Positions 42,310-49,916 of a stretch of 54,581 bases of DNA are shown here, one piece after another; position 1 is the stretch's first letter; every line of letters starts with the position of its first letter. The position numbers and the translations under genes are program-made. This DNA is from Candidatus Paceibacter sp. GTDB lineage: Bacteria > Patescibacteriota > Minisyncoccia > UBA6257 > JAGOQP01. The DNA lies in the NCBI GenBank assembly GCA_020724905.1, contig DYGB01000005.1, forward strand, positions 1-54,581, given 5' to 3'. Under the pieces are notes generated by a model. It was given only the letters and a program-made list of their open reading frames with translations. It was not told where the DNA came from and did not search any database.

Positions 42310-43743
42310 ATGACTACATCTGATACATCAAAAAAACAGCCACGACCACCAATAGTTGTTGTTATGGGCCATGTCGATCATGGGAAAACAACACTGCTTG
42401 ACTATATCCGAGAGACAAAAACTGCTGAAAGAGAAGCGGGAGGAATCACACAATCTGTTGGTGCTTATGAAGTAGAGAAGAATGGCAAGAAAATAACCTT
42501 TATTGATACCCCAGGACATGAGGCGTTTAACCATATGCGCCAAAGAGGTGCATCAATTGCTGATGTTGCGGTACTTGTTGTTGCTGCTGATGATGGAGTC
42601 AAGCCACAAACCAAAGAAGCCATTAACATTCTCAAAGAAACGAATACTCCTTTTGTTGTTGCGATAAACAAGATTGATAAAAACAATGCAGATCCAGAGA
42701 GAACAAAACAAGATCTTCTTGCTCATGAGGTGTATCTTGAAAAACTAGGAGGAGATGTGTCATGGGTAGAGATATCAGCAAAAACAGGGGAGTGTGTTGA
42801 AAGTCTTTTGGAGCATATTCTGTTGATGTGGGAGATTGATCCTCCACTTGCTGATGCTTCTGCTCCAGGAGAAGGTATTGTACTTGAATCATCACGAGGG
42901 AATCAGAGAGGTATTGTGGCAACTGTTATTGTTCGAAATGGAACAATTAAAAAAGGAGACAGTATTGCTACAGAACGAGTAGAAGGAAAAGTTCGTATCA
43001 TGGAAGACTTTTTAGGAAAGCAAATTGATGTGTGTCTTCCTTCTCAACCTGCAGTTATCGTTGGATTTTCCGATATTCCTCATGCAGGAGAAACAGTGCT
43101 GGTAGGAGGAGTTCCTCAAAAAGATGTTAAAGAAAATACTATTGAACAAAAAGAAGAAGATGAAGAAAAAGAAGTCATTGCCCTTATTGTAAAAGCAGAT
43201 GTATCAGGATCATTACAGGCACTTGTACAGATACTTCGTGCTATGAGTACTGATGAAGTAATCGTAAAAATTATTTCCCAAGAAGTGGGGGATATTACTG
43301 ATGGAGATGTAAAACATGCTGTTTCTACCGGAGCCTATATTGTGGGGTTTAATGTGAAAGCAAATAAAGCTGCTGAAAATGTTTCACAAGCACAAGATGT
43401 TACTATCATCACCTCAAATATTATCTATAACATTGTTGAGCAGTTTGAAAAACTCAGAGAAAAAGCACAAAAACCAGCACATCAAGGTATTCTTGAAGTA
43501 CTTGCAGTCTTTTCTCAGAAAAATGAGAAACAAGTTATTGGAGGAAAAATTGTTGAAGGATACATTTCAGAAAAAGATGTCTTTGTGTGCCAAAGAGATG
43601 GAGAAGATATAGGAAAGGGACGCATCAAAAACCTTCAACAAGATAAAGTTGATTGTAGGGAAGTACAAGAAGGGGAGTGTGGTCTTATGGTTGAATGTAA
43701 GGAACCTATTAAACCAGGAGATCATCTGGTAGTAGAAGCATAG
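42310..43743 (+). CDS. infB: Translation initiation factor IF-2, short form
   Basis: A GTPase that brings fMet-tRNA to the 30S subunit. The protein is 477 residues and starts almost at the G domain: GHVDHGKT at 20-27, DTPGHE near 71, NKID near 125, SAKTGE near 160. Domains II, III and the C-terminal fMet-tRNA-binding C2 region ([16 protein letters not shown]) follow. The long N-terminal extension of most bacterial IF-2 is missing, as in many CPR genomes. I prefer the ATG at 42310 to the GTG at 42304 because of the promoter. rbfA follows after 3 nt. Confidence 0.95.
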   Translation: MTTSDTSKKQPRPPIVVVMGHVDHGKTTLLDYIRETKTAEREAGGITQSVGAYEVEKNGKKITFIDTPGHEAFNHMRQRGASIADVAVLVVAADDGVKPQTKEAINILKETNTPFVVAINKIDKNNADPERTKQDLLAHEVYLEKLGGDVSWVEISAKTGECVESLLEHILLMWEIDPPLADASAPGEGIVLESSRGNQRGIVATVIVRNGTIKKGDSIATERVEGKVRIMEDFLGKQIDVCLPSQPAVIVGFSDIPHAGETVLVGGVPQKDVKENTIEQKEEDEEKEVIALIVKADVSGSLQALVQILRAMSTDEVIVKIISQEVGDITDGDVKHAVSTGAYIVGFNVKANKAAENVSQAQDVTIITSNIIYNIVEQFEKLREKAQKPAHQGILEVLAVFSQKNEKQVIGGKIVEGYISEKDVFVCQRDGEDIGKGRIKNLQQDKVDCREVQEGECGLMVECKEPIKPGDHLVVEA

Positions 43744-43746
43744 AGT

Positions 43747-44049
43747 ATGTATAGAAAAGAAAGAATGGAGCATATTATACAAGAACGTCTTGCGCTCCAT
43801 ATCTCACGAGAAGTAGAAGATGAAATTTCAGCCCTTATCACTGTTACGCGTGTTGAAATTGATAATAACAATGAATATGCAATTGTGTATGTTTCAGTAC
43901 TCCCTGAAGGAAAAGAGAAACAAACACTTACACTACTAGAAAAGAAAAAAGGATACCTTGCATTCAAGGTATTAAAAGAAATGAAGGTACGCATATTACC
44001 ACTCATTTCATTTAGAGTTGATTCTGAGGCTAAGAAACTTCATAATTGA
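43747..44049 (+). CDS. rbfA: Ribosome-binding factor A
   Basis: A 100-residue KH-fold assembly factor for the 30S subunit. The pattern RKERMEHIIQERLALHISRE, then ITVTRVEIDNNNEYAIVYVSVLPEG and KMKV..LPLISFRVD-like end match RbfA. It is slightly short but complete. The gene lies directly after infB, the conserved infB-rbfA order. The start is 3 nt after the infB stop. Confidence 0.9.
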   Translation: MYRKERMEHIIQERLALHISREVEDEISALITVTRVEIDNNNEYAIVYVSVLPEGKEKQTLTLLEKKKGYLAFKVLKEMKVRILPLISFRVDSEAKKLHN

Positions 44050-44055
44050 GCTGTA

Positions 44056-44127
44056 GGCCTGGTAGCCAAGTGGTAAGGCAGGAGTCTGCAAAACTCCTAT
44101 GCGCGGGTTCAATTCCCGCCCAGGCCT
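44056..44127 (+). tRNA. tRNA-Cys (anticodon GCA)
   Basis: Acceptor GGCCTGG/CCAGGCC, anticodon stem GGAGT/ACTCC with loop CTGCAAA, T-arm GCGGG/CCCGC with loop TTCAATT. No CCA encoded. Confidence 0.94.
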
Positions 44128-44139
44128 CAAGGGTACTAT

Positions 44140-44228
44140 GCCCGGGTGGTGGAATTTGGTAGACACGAGAGACTTAAAATCTCTTGCTGTATAATAACGG
44201 CGTGCCGGTTCAAGTCCGGCCCCGGGCA
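44140..44228 (+). tRNA. tRNA-Leu (anticodon TAA)
   Basis: Acceptor GCCCGGG/CCCGGGC, long variable arm, anticodon loop CTTAAAA giving TAA, T-loop TTCAAGT. It lies 12 nt after tRNA-Cys. Confidence 0.94.
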
Positions 44229-44251
44229 CAAAAAGTAATAGAAAAAAATAT

Positions 44252-44458
44252 ATGACAAAAAAATTATACAGATCACAAAACAATAAGATTCTCACTGGTC
44301 TTTTAGGAGGACTCGCTGAATATTTTGATTTAGATGCATCACTTATTAGATTAGGATTTATTGTTCTTGTTGTGTTAACAGGTATTGTTCCATTTGTACT
44401 TGCATATATCATTGGAGCACTTGTTGTTGCTCTTGATCCTCACGTGAGTGAAAAATAG
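44252..44458 (+). CDS. PspC-domain membrane protein
   Basis: A 68-residue single PspC domain: KLYRSQNNKILTGLLGGLAEY near 4-24, FDLDASLIRLGFIVLVVL, and a hydrophobic helix (about 33-57) ending ALVVALDP. PspC proteins respond to envelope stress and interact with PspA/B-type partners, none of which is visible here. Stand-alone short PspC proteins are common. It lies between tRNA-Leu and tRNA-Glu. Confidence 0.88.
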   Translation: MTKKLYRSQNNKILTGLLGGLAEYFDLDASLIRLGFIVLVVLTGIVPFVLAYIIGALVVALDPHVSEK

Positions 44459-44506
44459 GAAACTATTGATTATTTACCCCATTTTTCGTACTATGGGGTG
44501 TGTGTT

Positions 44507-44580
44507 GGCCCCATCGTCTAGCCTGGTCAGGACGCAAGGTTTTCATCCTTGAAACACGGGTTCAAATCCCGTTGGGGTCA
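44507..44580 (+). tRNA. tRNA-Glu (anticodon TTC), host of the cassette repeats
   Basis: Acceptor GGCCCCA/TGGGGTC (one G-T), anticodon loop TTTCATC giving TTC, T-loop TTCAAAT. Its 3' end TCCCGTTGGGGTCACAA recurs three more times downstream. No CCA encoded. Confidence 0.94.
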
Positions 44581-44583
44581 CAA
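44567..44583 (+). repeat. Cassette repeat R1 core (3' end of tRNA-Glu)
   Basis: The 17-bp core TCCCGTTGGGGTCACAA inside and just after tRNA-Glu. It reappears exactly at 45012, 45866 and 46276. Confidence 0.9.
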
Positions 44584-44604
44584 AGAGGGAAATATATACA
44601 GTAC

Positions 44605-44633
44605 TTGACTTTTCTATAAATATATGTAACAAT
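44605..44633 (+). promoter_or_regulatory. Cassette 1 promoter
   Basis: TTGACT at 44605-44610 with TAACAA about 16 bp downstream. The surrounding sequence is nearly the same as the cassette 3 promoter at 45906. Confidence 0.55.
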
Positions 44634-44679
44634 ATATACATAGTTATTTTATAATTTCATACAACAAAAAGGTGAAGAA

Positions 44680-44904
44680 ATGAAAAAAACATCAAGTTTT
44701 TTAGTAGACGAACATAATCCCCCAACTTCCCAAAACACTGTTAAGCATGAGAAATCTCCGTTTGATGACCCAGAGATTAGGGAACTTTGGGATATGGTTT
44801 TTAACGATAAGGATAGGATAGAACGTGAAAAGAAAGAAATGGAACATGAAATGGACCTATTATTAGAAAAAGGACAGGGACGTGGTACCGGTAGTTGGTT
44901 ATGA
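44680..44904 (+). CDS. Cassette 1 protein: small acidic hypothetical
   Basis: A 74-residue hydrophilic protein without signal or membrane helix. It has a Pro/Asn-rich N-terminus and a charged helix (about 30-62, DPEIRELWDMVFNDKDRIER then EKKEMEHEMDLLLEKG), ending GTGSWL. No family recognised. It is preceded by AAAAAGGTGAAGAA (ribosome site) and followed by the terminator at 44939. It belongs to the first of four expression cassettes bounded by tRNA-Glu end repeats. Cassette 3 carries another small acidic protein with a Trp-rich end and a similar promoter. The charged, small design would fit an anti-restriction, toxin-neutralising or regulatory role, but this is guesswork. Confidence 0.6.
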   Translation: MKKTSSFLVDEHNPPTSQNTVKHEKSPFDDPEIRELWDMVFNDKDRIEREKKEMEHEMDLLLEKGQGRGTGSWL

Positions 44905-44938
44905 AAGAAAAAACAAGGTGTTATTGATTTATTTTAAT

Positions 44939-44968
44939 CCTCTCTTTTATTAAAAGAGGGGATTTTTT
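44939..44968 (+). terminator. Cassette 1 terminator
   Basis: A 10-bp stem (44939-44948 with 44952-44961, one G-T) followed by TTTTTT. Confidence 0.85.
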
Positions 44969-44976
44969 ATCCAAAT

Positions 44977-45028
44977 ACCACTAAGCTCTCACATGCCCGG
45001 TTCCAAAGTTGTCCCGTTGGGGTCACAA
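44977..45028 (+). repeat. Cassette repeat R2
   Basis: The left flank ACCACTAA is shared with R3/R4, then a variable segment, GGTTCCAAAGTTG, and the 17-bp tRNA-Glu core at 45012-45028. Confidence 0.85.
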
Positions 45029-45036
45029 GATTAATA

Positions 45037-45065
45037 TTGACTTATAATTAATAACTATGTATAAT
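45037..45065 (+). promoter_or_regulatory. Cassette 2 promoter
   Basis: TTGACT (45037-45042), a 17-bp spacer and TATAAT (45060-45065). It lies 8 nt after the R2 core, the same offset as in cassette 4. Confidence 0.8.
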
Positions 45066-45115
45066 AGATACATAGCTCTTTTAAATATTTAAAAACAAAC
45101 ATAGAGAGGAATCTC

Positions 45116-45763
45116 ATGGAACTATCTATAATATGTATCGCTATCGGTATAGGGTTGGTTGTCTCTCTGCTTATATATAGAAGCAGTAAAAAGAAAGCCA
45201 AAGAAGAGGAACTACTAGTGCCCTTTAGAGTGTTCTGGAATGATCAAATAGAAATACTTTTAAACAACCATTTTCCTTTAGCTGTTATCAAACAACTCCA
45301 GCTGAAGAGAGAAAAGATCCTTGCAATAGCAAAGGAATTAGATGTTCCGGAAGGTCACACGCCATTTATTCTTATTATCCCTAAAAAATACTGGGATAAA
45401 GAATATCCAAAACGCACAGGGGTTGATGTTAATAACATTGAAAACATAGTAGATACCCCCTCAGAGCCATATGCGATATTTGATATCGAGGATGGTTCAA
45501 AACATCGTGGATATTCACCTAGGGAAGCACAAAAAATATTAGAAGAAGAAGGTAGATCACCTCTTACTGCAGAAGAATGTATTATGTTTGCGCAGTACGT
45601 GCCTGTACTAAAAGACCATCATCTTAACTGTACCGGATCCCGCTGTCGGGGTGACGTCCCCGGTGTCTACCTGTCTGGCGGTGAGATGCCCAGGCTCAAC
45701 TGGCGCAGCCTCGAGTTTGGCGGTGTCGGGTGGGGGTCTCCCTCGTGCCGCAGTCGGCACTAG
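45116..45763 (+). CDS. Cassette 2 protein: membrane-anchored DUF5701-like protein with high-GC 3' end
   Basis: A 215-residue protein: an N-terminal membrane helix (about 3-22), then a soluble domain. The order LQLKREKILAIAKEL, PFILIIPKKYW, PYAIFDIEDGSKHRGYSPRE, GRSPLTAEECIMFAQYVPVL, NCTGSRCRGDVPGVYLSGGE, PRLNW, GWGSPSCRSRH resembles, from memory, the DUF5701 family of actinobacteria (unknown function). The last ~45 codons (from about 45630) are strikingly GC-rich compared with the first part and with the genome, suggesting transfer from a high-GC donor with amelioration only upstream. Ribosome site AGAGAGGAATCTC; terminator at 45791. It is the largest ORF in the cassette array. Confidence 0.65.
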   Translation: MELSIICIAIGIGLVVSLLIYRSSKKKAKEEELLVPFRVFWNDQIEILLNNHFPLAVIKQLQLKREKILAIAKELDVPEGHTPFILIIPKKYWDKEYPKRTGVDVNNIENIVDTPSEPYAIFDIEDGSKHRGYSPREAQKILEEEGRSPLTAEECIMFAQYVPVLKDHHLNCTGSRCRGDVPGVYLSGGEMPRLNWRSLEFGGVGWGSPSCRSRH

Positions 45764-45790
45764 GTCCCTTTGCCCTCGGTTTGTATCATA

Positions 45791-45822
45791 GACGGTTATA
45801 TTACATATGACCGTCTTTTTTT
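45791..45822 (+). terminator. Cassette 2 terminator
   Basis: GACGGT (45791-45796) pairs with ACCGTC (45810-45815), with an inner ATAT/ATAT, followed by seven T's. Confidence 0.88.
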
Positions 45823-45830
45823 ATCCAAAC

Positions 45831-45882
45831 ACTACTAAATTGGCATACAAATGGTTCCAAAGTTGTCCCGTTGGGGTCACAA
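45831..45882 (+). repeat. Cassette repeat R3
   Basis: A 52-bp unit identical to R4 (46241-46292) except for one base (C/T near its start). It ends in the 17-bp tRNA-Glu core at 45866-45882. Confidence 0.92.
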
Positions 45883-45905
45883 AGAGAGGGGATACATACC
45901 ATATC

Positions 45906-45933
45906 TTGACTTTTATATAAATATATGTAATAA
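45906..45933 (+). promoter_or_regulatory. Cassette 3 promoter
   Basis: TTGACT (45906-45911) and TAATAA about 16 bp downstream. It is homologous to the cassette 1 promoter region, including the CACAAAGAG leader after the core. Confidence 0.55.
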
Positions 45934-45986
45934 TATATATGGAAAATTTACATATTTTTTATAACAAAAACAATAAGAGGTAAAAA

Positions 45987-46184
45987 ATGAAAAAGCATCA
46001 AGTTTCTTTGGAAGATGAATTTTTTAACAAAAAAATTATCTTAGCGCCAGACGACTTCGAAGATGATGGAATTGAAGAAGAAATACTCACTCCTATTATA
46101 GAATATGATGTTGCGGAACGTGAAATTGGTCGTTCCCTTCAGGAAAAATATTCTAGGGAAAACTGGATGTATGAAAAATGGTGA
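45987..46184 (+). CDS. Cassette 3 protein: small acidic hypothetical
   Basis: A 65-residue, strongly acidic protein (LAPDDFEDDGIEEEIL) ending in an aromatic-basic tail (SRENWMYEKW). No membrane helix or signal; no family recognised. Ribosome site AAGAGGTAAAAA; terminator at 46205. It shares overall character (about 70 residues, charged, Trp near the C-terminus) and promoter type with cassette 1, though I see no clear alignment between the proteins. Small acidic proteins may act as nucleic-acid mimics or antitoxins; here that is only speculation. Confidence 0.55.
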   Translation: MKKHQVSLEDEFFNKKIILAPDDFEDDGIEEEILTPIIEYDVAEREIGRSLQEKYSRENWMYEKW

Positions 46185-46204
46185 TATTTTGCCTTATACC
46201 TTTG

Positions 46205-46232
46205 CCCCCACTTACTTGTGGGGGATTTTTTT
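46205..46232 (+). terminator. Cassette 3 terminator
   Basis: CCCCCAC (46205-46211) pairs with GTGGGGG (46218-46224), followed by A and seven T's. Confidence 0.88.
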
Positions 46233-46240
46233 ATTTAAAA

Positions 46241-46292
46241 ACCACTAAATTGGCATACAAATGGTTCCAAAGTTGTCCCGTTGGGGTCACAA
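46241..46292 (+). repeat. Cassette repeat R4
   Basis: A 52-bp unit nearly identical to R3, ending in the tRNA-Glu core at 46276-46292. Confidence 0.92.
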
Positions 46293-46300
46293 GAATAATG

Positions 46301-46329
46301 TTGACTTCATTTAGTAAGCTGTATATAAC
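46301..46329 (+). promoter_or_regulatory. Cassette 4 promoter
   Basis: TTGACT (46301-46306), a 17-bp spacer and TATAAC (46324-46329), 8 nt after the R4 core as in cassette 2. Confidence 0.75.
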
Positions 46330-46348
46330 AGATATAGTTTCTTTAGAG

Positions 46349-46360
46349 AAAGGAGGTGAT
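46349..46360 (+). promoter_or_regulatory. Full-length Shine-Dalgarno site of cassette 4
   Basis: AAAGGAGGTGAT is a full match to the 16S anti-SD complement. It lies 4 nt before the ATG at 46365. It is the strongest ribosome site in the window. Confidence 0.85.
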
Positions 46361-46364
46361 AGAA

Positions 46365-46457
46365 ATGAAGCGTTGGAATATTCCAGCTGTGAGACATTGT
46401 AATGAAGGTTGTTGTATATGCCCTGATATTTTTTTATATCAGGGCTTTTTAGTATGA
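46365..46457 (+). CDS. Cassette 4 micro-ORF: 30-residue Cys-rich peptide
   Basis: Below usual ORF cut-offs, but supported by the full Shine-Dalgarno site and promoter. The peptide begins MKRWNIPAVRHCNEGCCICP and has four cysteines in HCNEGCCICP, which could bind a metal or be modified. The last third is encoded inside the terminator hairpin (46420-46445), and the TGA (46455-46457) lies just past the T-run (46446-46450). A terminated transcript would therefore have no stop codon, and a translating ribosome would melt the terminator. It could be a real peptide, a leader peptide, or a decoy ribosome-binding RNA. Confidence 0.5.
   Translation: MKRWNIPAVRHCNEGCCICPDIFLYQGFLV
46420..46450 (+). terminator. 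Cassette 4 terminator
   Basis: GCCCTGATAT (46420-46429) pairs perfectly with ATATCAGGGC (46436-46445), followed by TTTTT. Confidence 0.88.
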
Positions 46458-46526
46458 AAAAGACTAAATCTTTATCTATCTATACATTTAGGGTAGTATA
46501 AAGGAACAGTAACGTATATATCTACT

Positions 46527-47159
46527 ATGGAAAAAGACATTACCATATCAAAAGCGCTTTTCTGGGGGTGGGAGTCATTTAAAAAACACTGGCAGATTCT
46601 TGTTGGAATGACACTCTTTGTATTTGCGATAAGTGCTATTGTCGGTTTTATTGCAGGAGATGGAGCTTCAGGGGTTGAAGGGGGAGCAGGATCGTTTCTT
46701 CTTAATATTTTTGTACATACATTTATAGGTATTGGACTTATTACCATAGGATTAGAGGTATACGCAGAAAAAACTCCAGTATTTAAAGATTTCTTTGTAA
46801 AAATGGAGCATTTTCTTAACTATCTTATTGGGATGCTTCTCTACAGTATTATCGTTATCATTGGATTCTTCCTTGTGTTCTTTCCAGGTGTTATTTGGGC
46901 ACTTAAGTATCAATTCTTTGGATATCTAATTGTTGAAAAAGGAATGAGTCCTATGGATGCATTGCGTCAAAGTGGAAAGATGACCTATGGAAAGAAATGG
47001 TTTTTACTATTATTCTGGATAGTTCTTTTCTTCTTCAATATTCTTGGAGCTATCGTTATTGGTATTGGACTTTTTGTAACGATTCCCGTTTCTCTCCTTG
47101 CAACAGTATATATTTACAAAAAACTTTCAAAGGACGCTACTACTAATCAAGAGCTGTAA
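46527..47159 (+). CDS. Polytopic membrane protein, DUF975/YciC-like
   Basis: A 210-residue protein with five or six membrane helices. The arrangement ALFWGWESFKKHWQILVGM, GIGLITIGLEVYAEKTPVFK, MLLYSIIVIIGFFLVFFPGV, then a basic loop SPMDALRQSGKMTYGKKW followed by a helix resembles the DUF975/YciC-type integral membrane group, including the characteristic DALRxS..M motif. Function unknown. It overlaps the following DsbA-like gene by one base (TAATG), suggesting an operon with the thiol oxidoreductase and the glycosyltransferase region. Confidence 0.7.
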   Translation: MEKDITISKALFWGWESFKKHWQILVGMTLFVFAISAIVGFIAGDGASGVEGGAGSFLLNIFVHTFIGIGLITIGLEVYAEKTPVFKDFFVKMEHFLNYLIGMLLYSIIVIIGFFLVFFPGVIWALKYQFFGYLIVEKGMSPMDALRQSGKMTYGKKWFLLLFWIVLFFFNILGAIVIGIGLFVTIPVSLLATVYIYKKLSKDATTNQEL

Positions 47160-47860
47160 TGGAAAATAATCAAGAAAAAACATCACCATTTATTATTGGG
47201 GGATCTATTGTGCTTGCAGGACTTATTATCGCAGGGGCAATTTTGTATGTATCTGGTGCTTTGGAGAGTGGAAAGAATATAGTTCCACAACAAGACACCA
47301 CAACACCTGACCAAGCTCAGCAATTGTACCGTCCTGTTGATGAAACTGATCATATTAGAGGAAATAAAGATGCAGAGGTAGTGTTAATAGAATACTCAGA
47401 TACAGAATGTCCATTTTGTATTTCATTTCATAAAACACTCAAGCAGGTGATGAGTACATATGGGGAACAAGTAGCATGGGTATATCGTCATGTACCGCTT
47501 AAAAATCAATCACAACAAGAAGTGGTAGCTCTAGAGTGTGCGTATGATCAAGGAGGGGACAATGCGTTTTGGGCATACCTTGATCGACTCATGAGCATTT
47601 CTCCTGGGAATGATCAATTTGATCTCTCGCTACTTCCTGATATTGCTACACGAATAGGACTTGAAACAAATACATTCCAAGGATGTCTCCAAACAAAAGA
47701 TGTTTCATCACGTGTTATGCGTGATACTAATGATGCCTTTAGTGCAGGACTTAAGGGGACTCCATTTACACTCGTTGTGGGGAAAAAGGCAACGTTTAGT
47801 ATTGATGGAGCACAACCATTCTCTGTCGTTTCTTCATTTATTGAGCAAGCACTACAGTAA
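47159..47860 (+). CDS. DsbA-like thiol oxidoreductase, membrane-anchored
   Basis: A 233-residue envelope protein with one N-terminal membrane helix (about 12-34). The thioredoxin fold carries the active-site motif ECPFCISFH (Cys-Pro-Phe-Cys near residue 84) and the cis-Pro loop GTPFTLVVG near 202. Two more cysteines are at about 123 and 181. It matches the Thioredoxin_4/DsbA-like group that introduces or reshuffles disulfides in exported proteins. The Cys-rich surface proteins at 22722 and elsewhere are possible clients. The next gene (47863) encodes a membrane protein with a CSAC motif that may be its re-oxidising partner. Confidence 0.9.
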   Translation: MENNQEKTSPFIIGGSIVLAGLIIAGAILYVSGALESGKNIVPQQDTTTPDQAQQLYRPVDETDHIRGNKDAEVVLIEYSDTECPFCISFHKTLKQVMSTYGEQVAWVYRHVPLKNQSQQEVVALECAYDQGGDNAFWAYLDRLMSISPGNDQFDLSLLPDIATRIGLETNTFQGCLQTKDVSSRVMRDTNDAFSAGLKGTPFTLVVGKKATFSIDGAQPFSVVSSFIEQALQ

Positions 47861-47862
47861 AT

Positions 47863-48405
47863 ATGATTCAGACATATTTCAACGCGCTGAAACGTGTTTT
47901 TTCAACGGGTACCTATAATCTAGTGGGTATACTTATAGCAGTACTATTTTTTCTTCTGTTTTTAGGAGTTTCTCAGATAACTATTATTGGTGAGGTAGCT
48001 TCCATTGAAAGTACGTTCTTTGAGAAAATTTCACTTATGTGGACAATTCTCTATACGTCCTTTACTCAGATGAGTGGGGGAGGTATGGTATACCTGATTC
48101 TCCTCTCACTTCTCGCAGGATTACAAGGAACACTACTGGTGTTTATTATACGACAAAGAGCGAGTGCATCAGGAGCACTTTCACGAGGAATATGGGGTAT
48201 GATACTTGGAATGGTAGGGATTGGATGTTCTGCCTGTGGGAGTGTATTATTTGTTACTATTCTCTCACTATTTATAGGGACAGGTAATGCACTTGCACTC
48301 TTTACTCAATGGGGATTGGTGATAGGGATAGGGGGGATAGGAGTGCTTTTGTATGCAATTTCCTACACCCTTCGTGTGATAGAAAAACCAGCAGTATGCA
48401 TGTAA
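47863..48405 (+). CDS. Polytopic membrane protein with CxxC motif, possible redox partner of the DsbA-like protein
   Basis: A 180-residue protein with about five membrane helices. In the predicted fourth it has GIGCSACGSVLF (about 126-135), a Cys-Ser-Ala-Cys pair near the membrane surface. No family recognised with confidence: it lacks the VKOR or DsbB signature motifs I know. The CxxC and its position 3 nt after the DsbA-like gene make a DsbB-like re-oxidant an attractive guess. It overlaps the glycosyltransferase start by 10 nt. Confidence 0.6.
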   Translation: MIQTYFNALKRVFSTGTYNLVGILIAVLFFLLFLGVSQITIIGEVASIESTFFEKISLMWTILYTSFTQMSGGGMVYLILLSLLAGLQGTLLVFIIRQRASASGALSRGIWGMILGMVGIGCSACGSVLFVTILSLFIGTGNALALFTQWGLVIGIGGIGVLLYAISYTLRVIEKPAVCM

Positions 48406-49916
48406 GAAAAGATACAACAGTGTATAGAGCAATGGAGATATTTCCTGCAGTTCTTTCATGGGGAACCTTTGTGCTCTTTATTATTCTTTCCTTCTTTCTT
48501 CCTCTTTGGGTAGCTATTTTTATCATTCTCTTTGATGTGTATTGGTTTTTTAAAACAATGCACTTTTCTTTGTATCTTCGAAATAGTTACAAAAAGTTAC
48601 GCAAAAACATGAGAACTTCATGGTTGCGAAAACTACAGACAGATCCACAAACAAAAGATCTATGGGAAGACATATATCACCTTGTTATCCTTCCAATGTA
48701 TAAAGAGGATGAGGGGGTAGTACGAGGGGCACTAGAAAAGCTTGCACAGATACGCTACCCACAAGAAAAACTCATCGTCGTTCTTGGTCTTGAGGAAAGG
48801 GCAGGGGAGAAGGTACAAGAAATGGGAAAGCGTATGGAGAAAATGTTTGAAGGAGTGTTTTATGATTTCCTTGTTACTTCACATCCAAAAGATATCCCAG
48901 GAGAAGCTCCAGGGAAAGGATCAAATGAGGCATGGGCAGCCAAAGAAGCAAAAGAAAAAATTATCGATACAAAGGGAATTGACTACGCATCAGTGATGGT
49001 ATCTGTATTTGATATTGATACGCAAGTCTATCCACAATACTTTGCAATTCTTACCTATACCTTCCTTACCACTCCCGACAGGTTTCATGCCAGCTATCAG
49101 CCTGTTCCATTTTTTTTGAACAATGTTTTTGAAGCCCCAGCACTCTCTCGTATTATTGGATTTTCAGGAACATTTTGGCACCTCATGCAACAGATGGTAC
49201 CAGAAAAGCTTGTTACCTTCTCATCTCATTCCATGCCATTCCAAGCCGTTATCGATATAGGGTATTGGCAACGAGACATTGTATCAGAAGATTCACGTGT
49301 ATTTTTCCAATGTCTTCTTCACTACAATGGAAACTGGAGGACAGTACCTCTCTTTTATCCTGTTTCAATGGATGCCAATGTTGCACATTCTTTTTTTCAA
49401 ACACTGGTAAATATATACAAACAACAGAGACGATGGGGGTGGGGATCAGAAAACATCGCGTTTATCGCTCAGGGGTTTAGAGAAAATAAACATATTCCTA
49501 CGTATAAAAAGATATACTGGCTATTCCAGCAAATAGAAGGATTTCATTCATGGGCGACAAATGCAGTTATTATCTTCTCTTTAGGGTGGCTCCCTATATT
49601 TCTTGGTCCAGAATCATTCCGGGTTACACTTCTCGCATATAACCTTCCTTCTATTACGCAGTGGATTATGTTGGGAGCATCAGTGGGTATTATTACCACT
49701 GCAGTGCTTAGTATTGCGCTTCTTCCCCCAAAACCTCCTACATTTCGATGGTATCATTATCTTTGGTATCTTCTTTCCTGGGCGCTTATGCCATTTTCTC
49801 TTATCATCTTTGGATCTCTTCCAGCTCTTGAGGCTCAGACACGACTCGCACTTTCAGGGAAGTGGAGACTTGATTTTTGGGTCACTCCAAAGCATAGAAA
49901 AGAGAAAGGAAATTAA
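48396..49916 (+). CDS. Membrane-associated family 2-like glycosyltransferase
   Basis: A 506-residue protein. Two N-terminal membrane helices (about 14-55) precede a GT-A-like catalytic region with ILPMYKEDEGVVRGALEKLA near residue 98 (nucleotide-sugar binding), a VSVFDIDTQVYP DxD-type motif near 208, and a QQRRWGWGSENIAF Q/RxxRW-type motif near 345. Three or four C-terminal helices follow. This layout matches processive GT2 synthases/transferases that extend surface polysaccharide or glycosylate lipids. Product unknown. I used the ATG at 48396 (MHVRKD); 48309 overlaps the preceding gene by almost 100 nt. Confidence 0.8.
   Translation: MHVRKDTTVYRAMEIFPAVLSWGTFVLFIILSFFLPLWVAIFIILFDVYWFFKTMHFSLYLRNSYKKLRKNMRTSWLRKLQTDPQTKDLWEDIYHLVILPMYKEDEGVVRGALEKLAQIRYPQEKLIVVLGLEERAGEKVQEMGKRMEKMFEGVFYDFLVTSHPKDIPGEAPGKGSNEAWAAKEAKEKIIDTKGIDYASVMVSVFDIDTQVYPQYFAILTYTFLTTPDRFHASYQPVPFFLNNVFEAPALSRIIGFSGTFWHLMQQMVPEKLVTFSSHSMPFQAVIDIGYWQRDIVSEDSRVFFQCLLHYNGNWRTVPLFYPVSMDANVAHSFFQTLVNIYKQQRRWGWGSENIAFIAQGFRENKHIPTYKKIYWLFQQIEGFHSWATNAVIIFSLGWLPIFLGPESFRVTLLAYNLPSITQWIMLGASVGIITTAVLSIALLPPKPPTFRWYHYLWYLLSWALMPFSLIIFGSLPALEAQTRLALSGKWRLDFWVTPKHRKEKGN

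Noticed and set aside
44567-46292. CRISPR array
   Set aside because: Only four repeats with 0.4-0.85 kb units containing genes; spacing and content do not fit.
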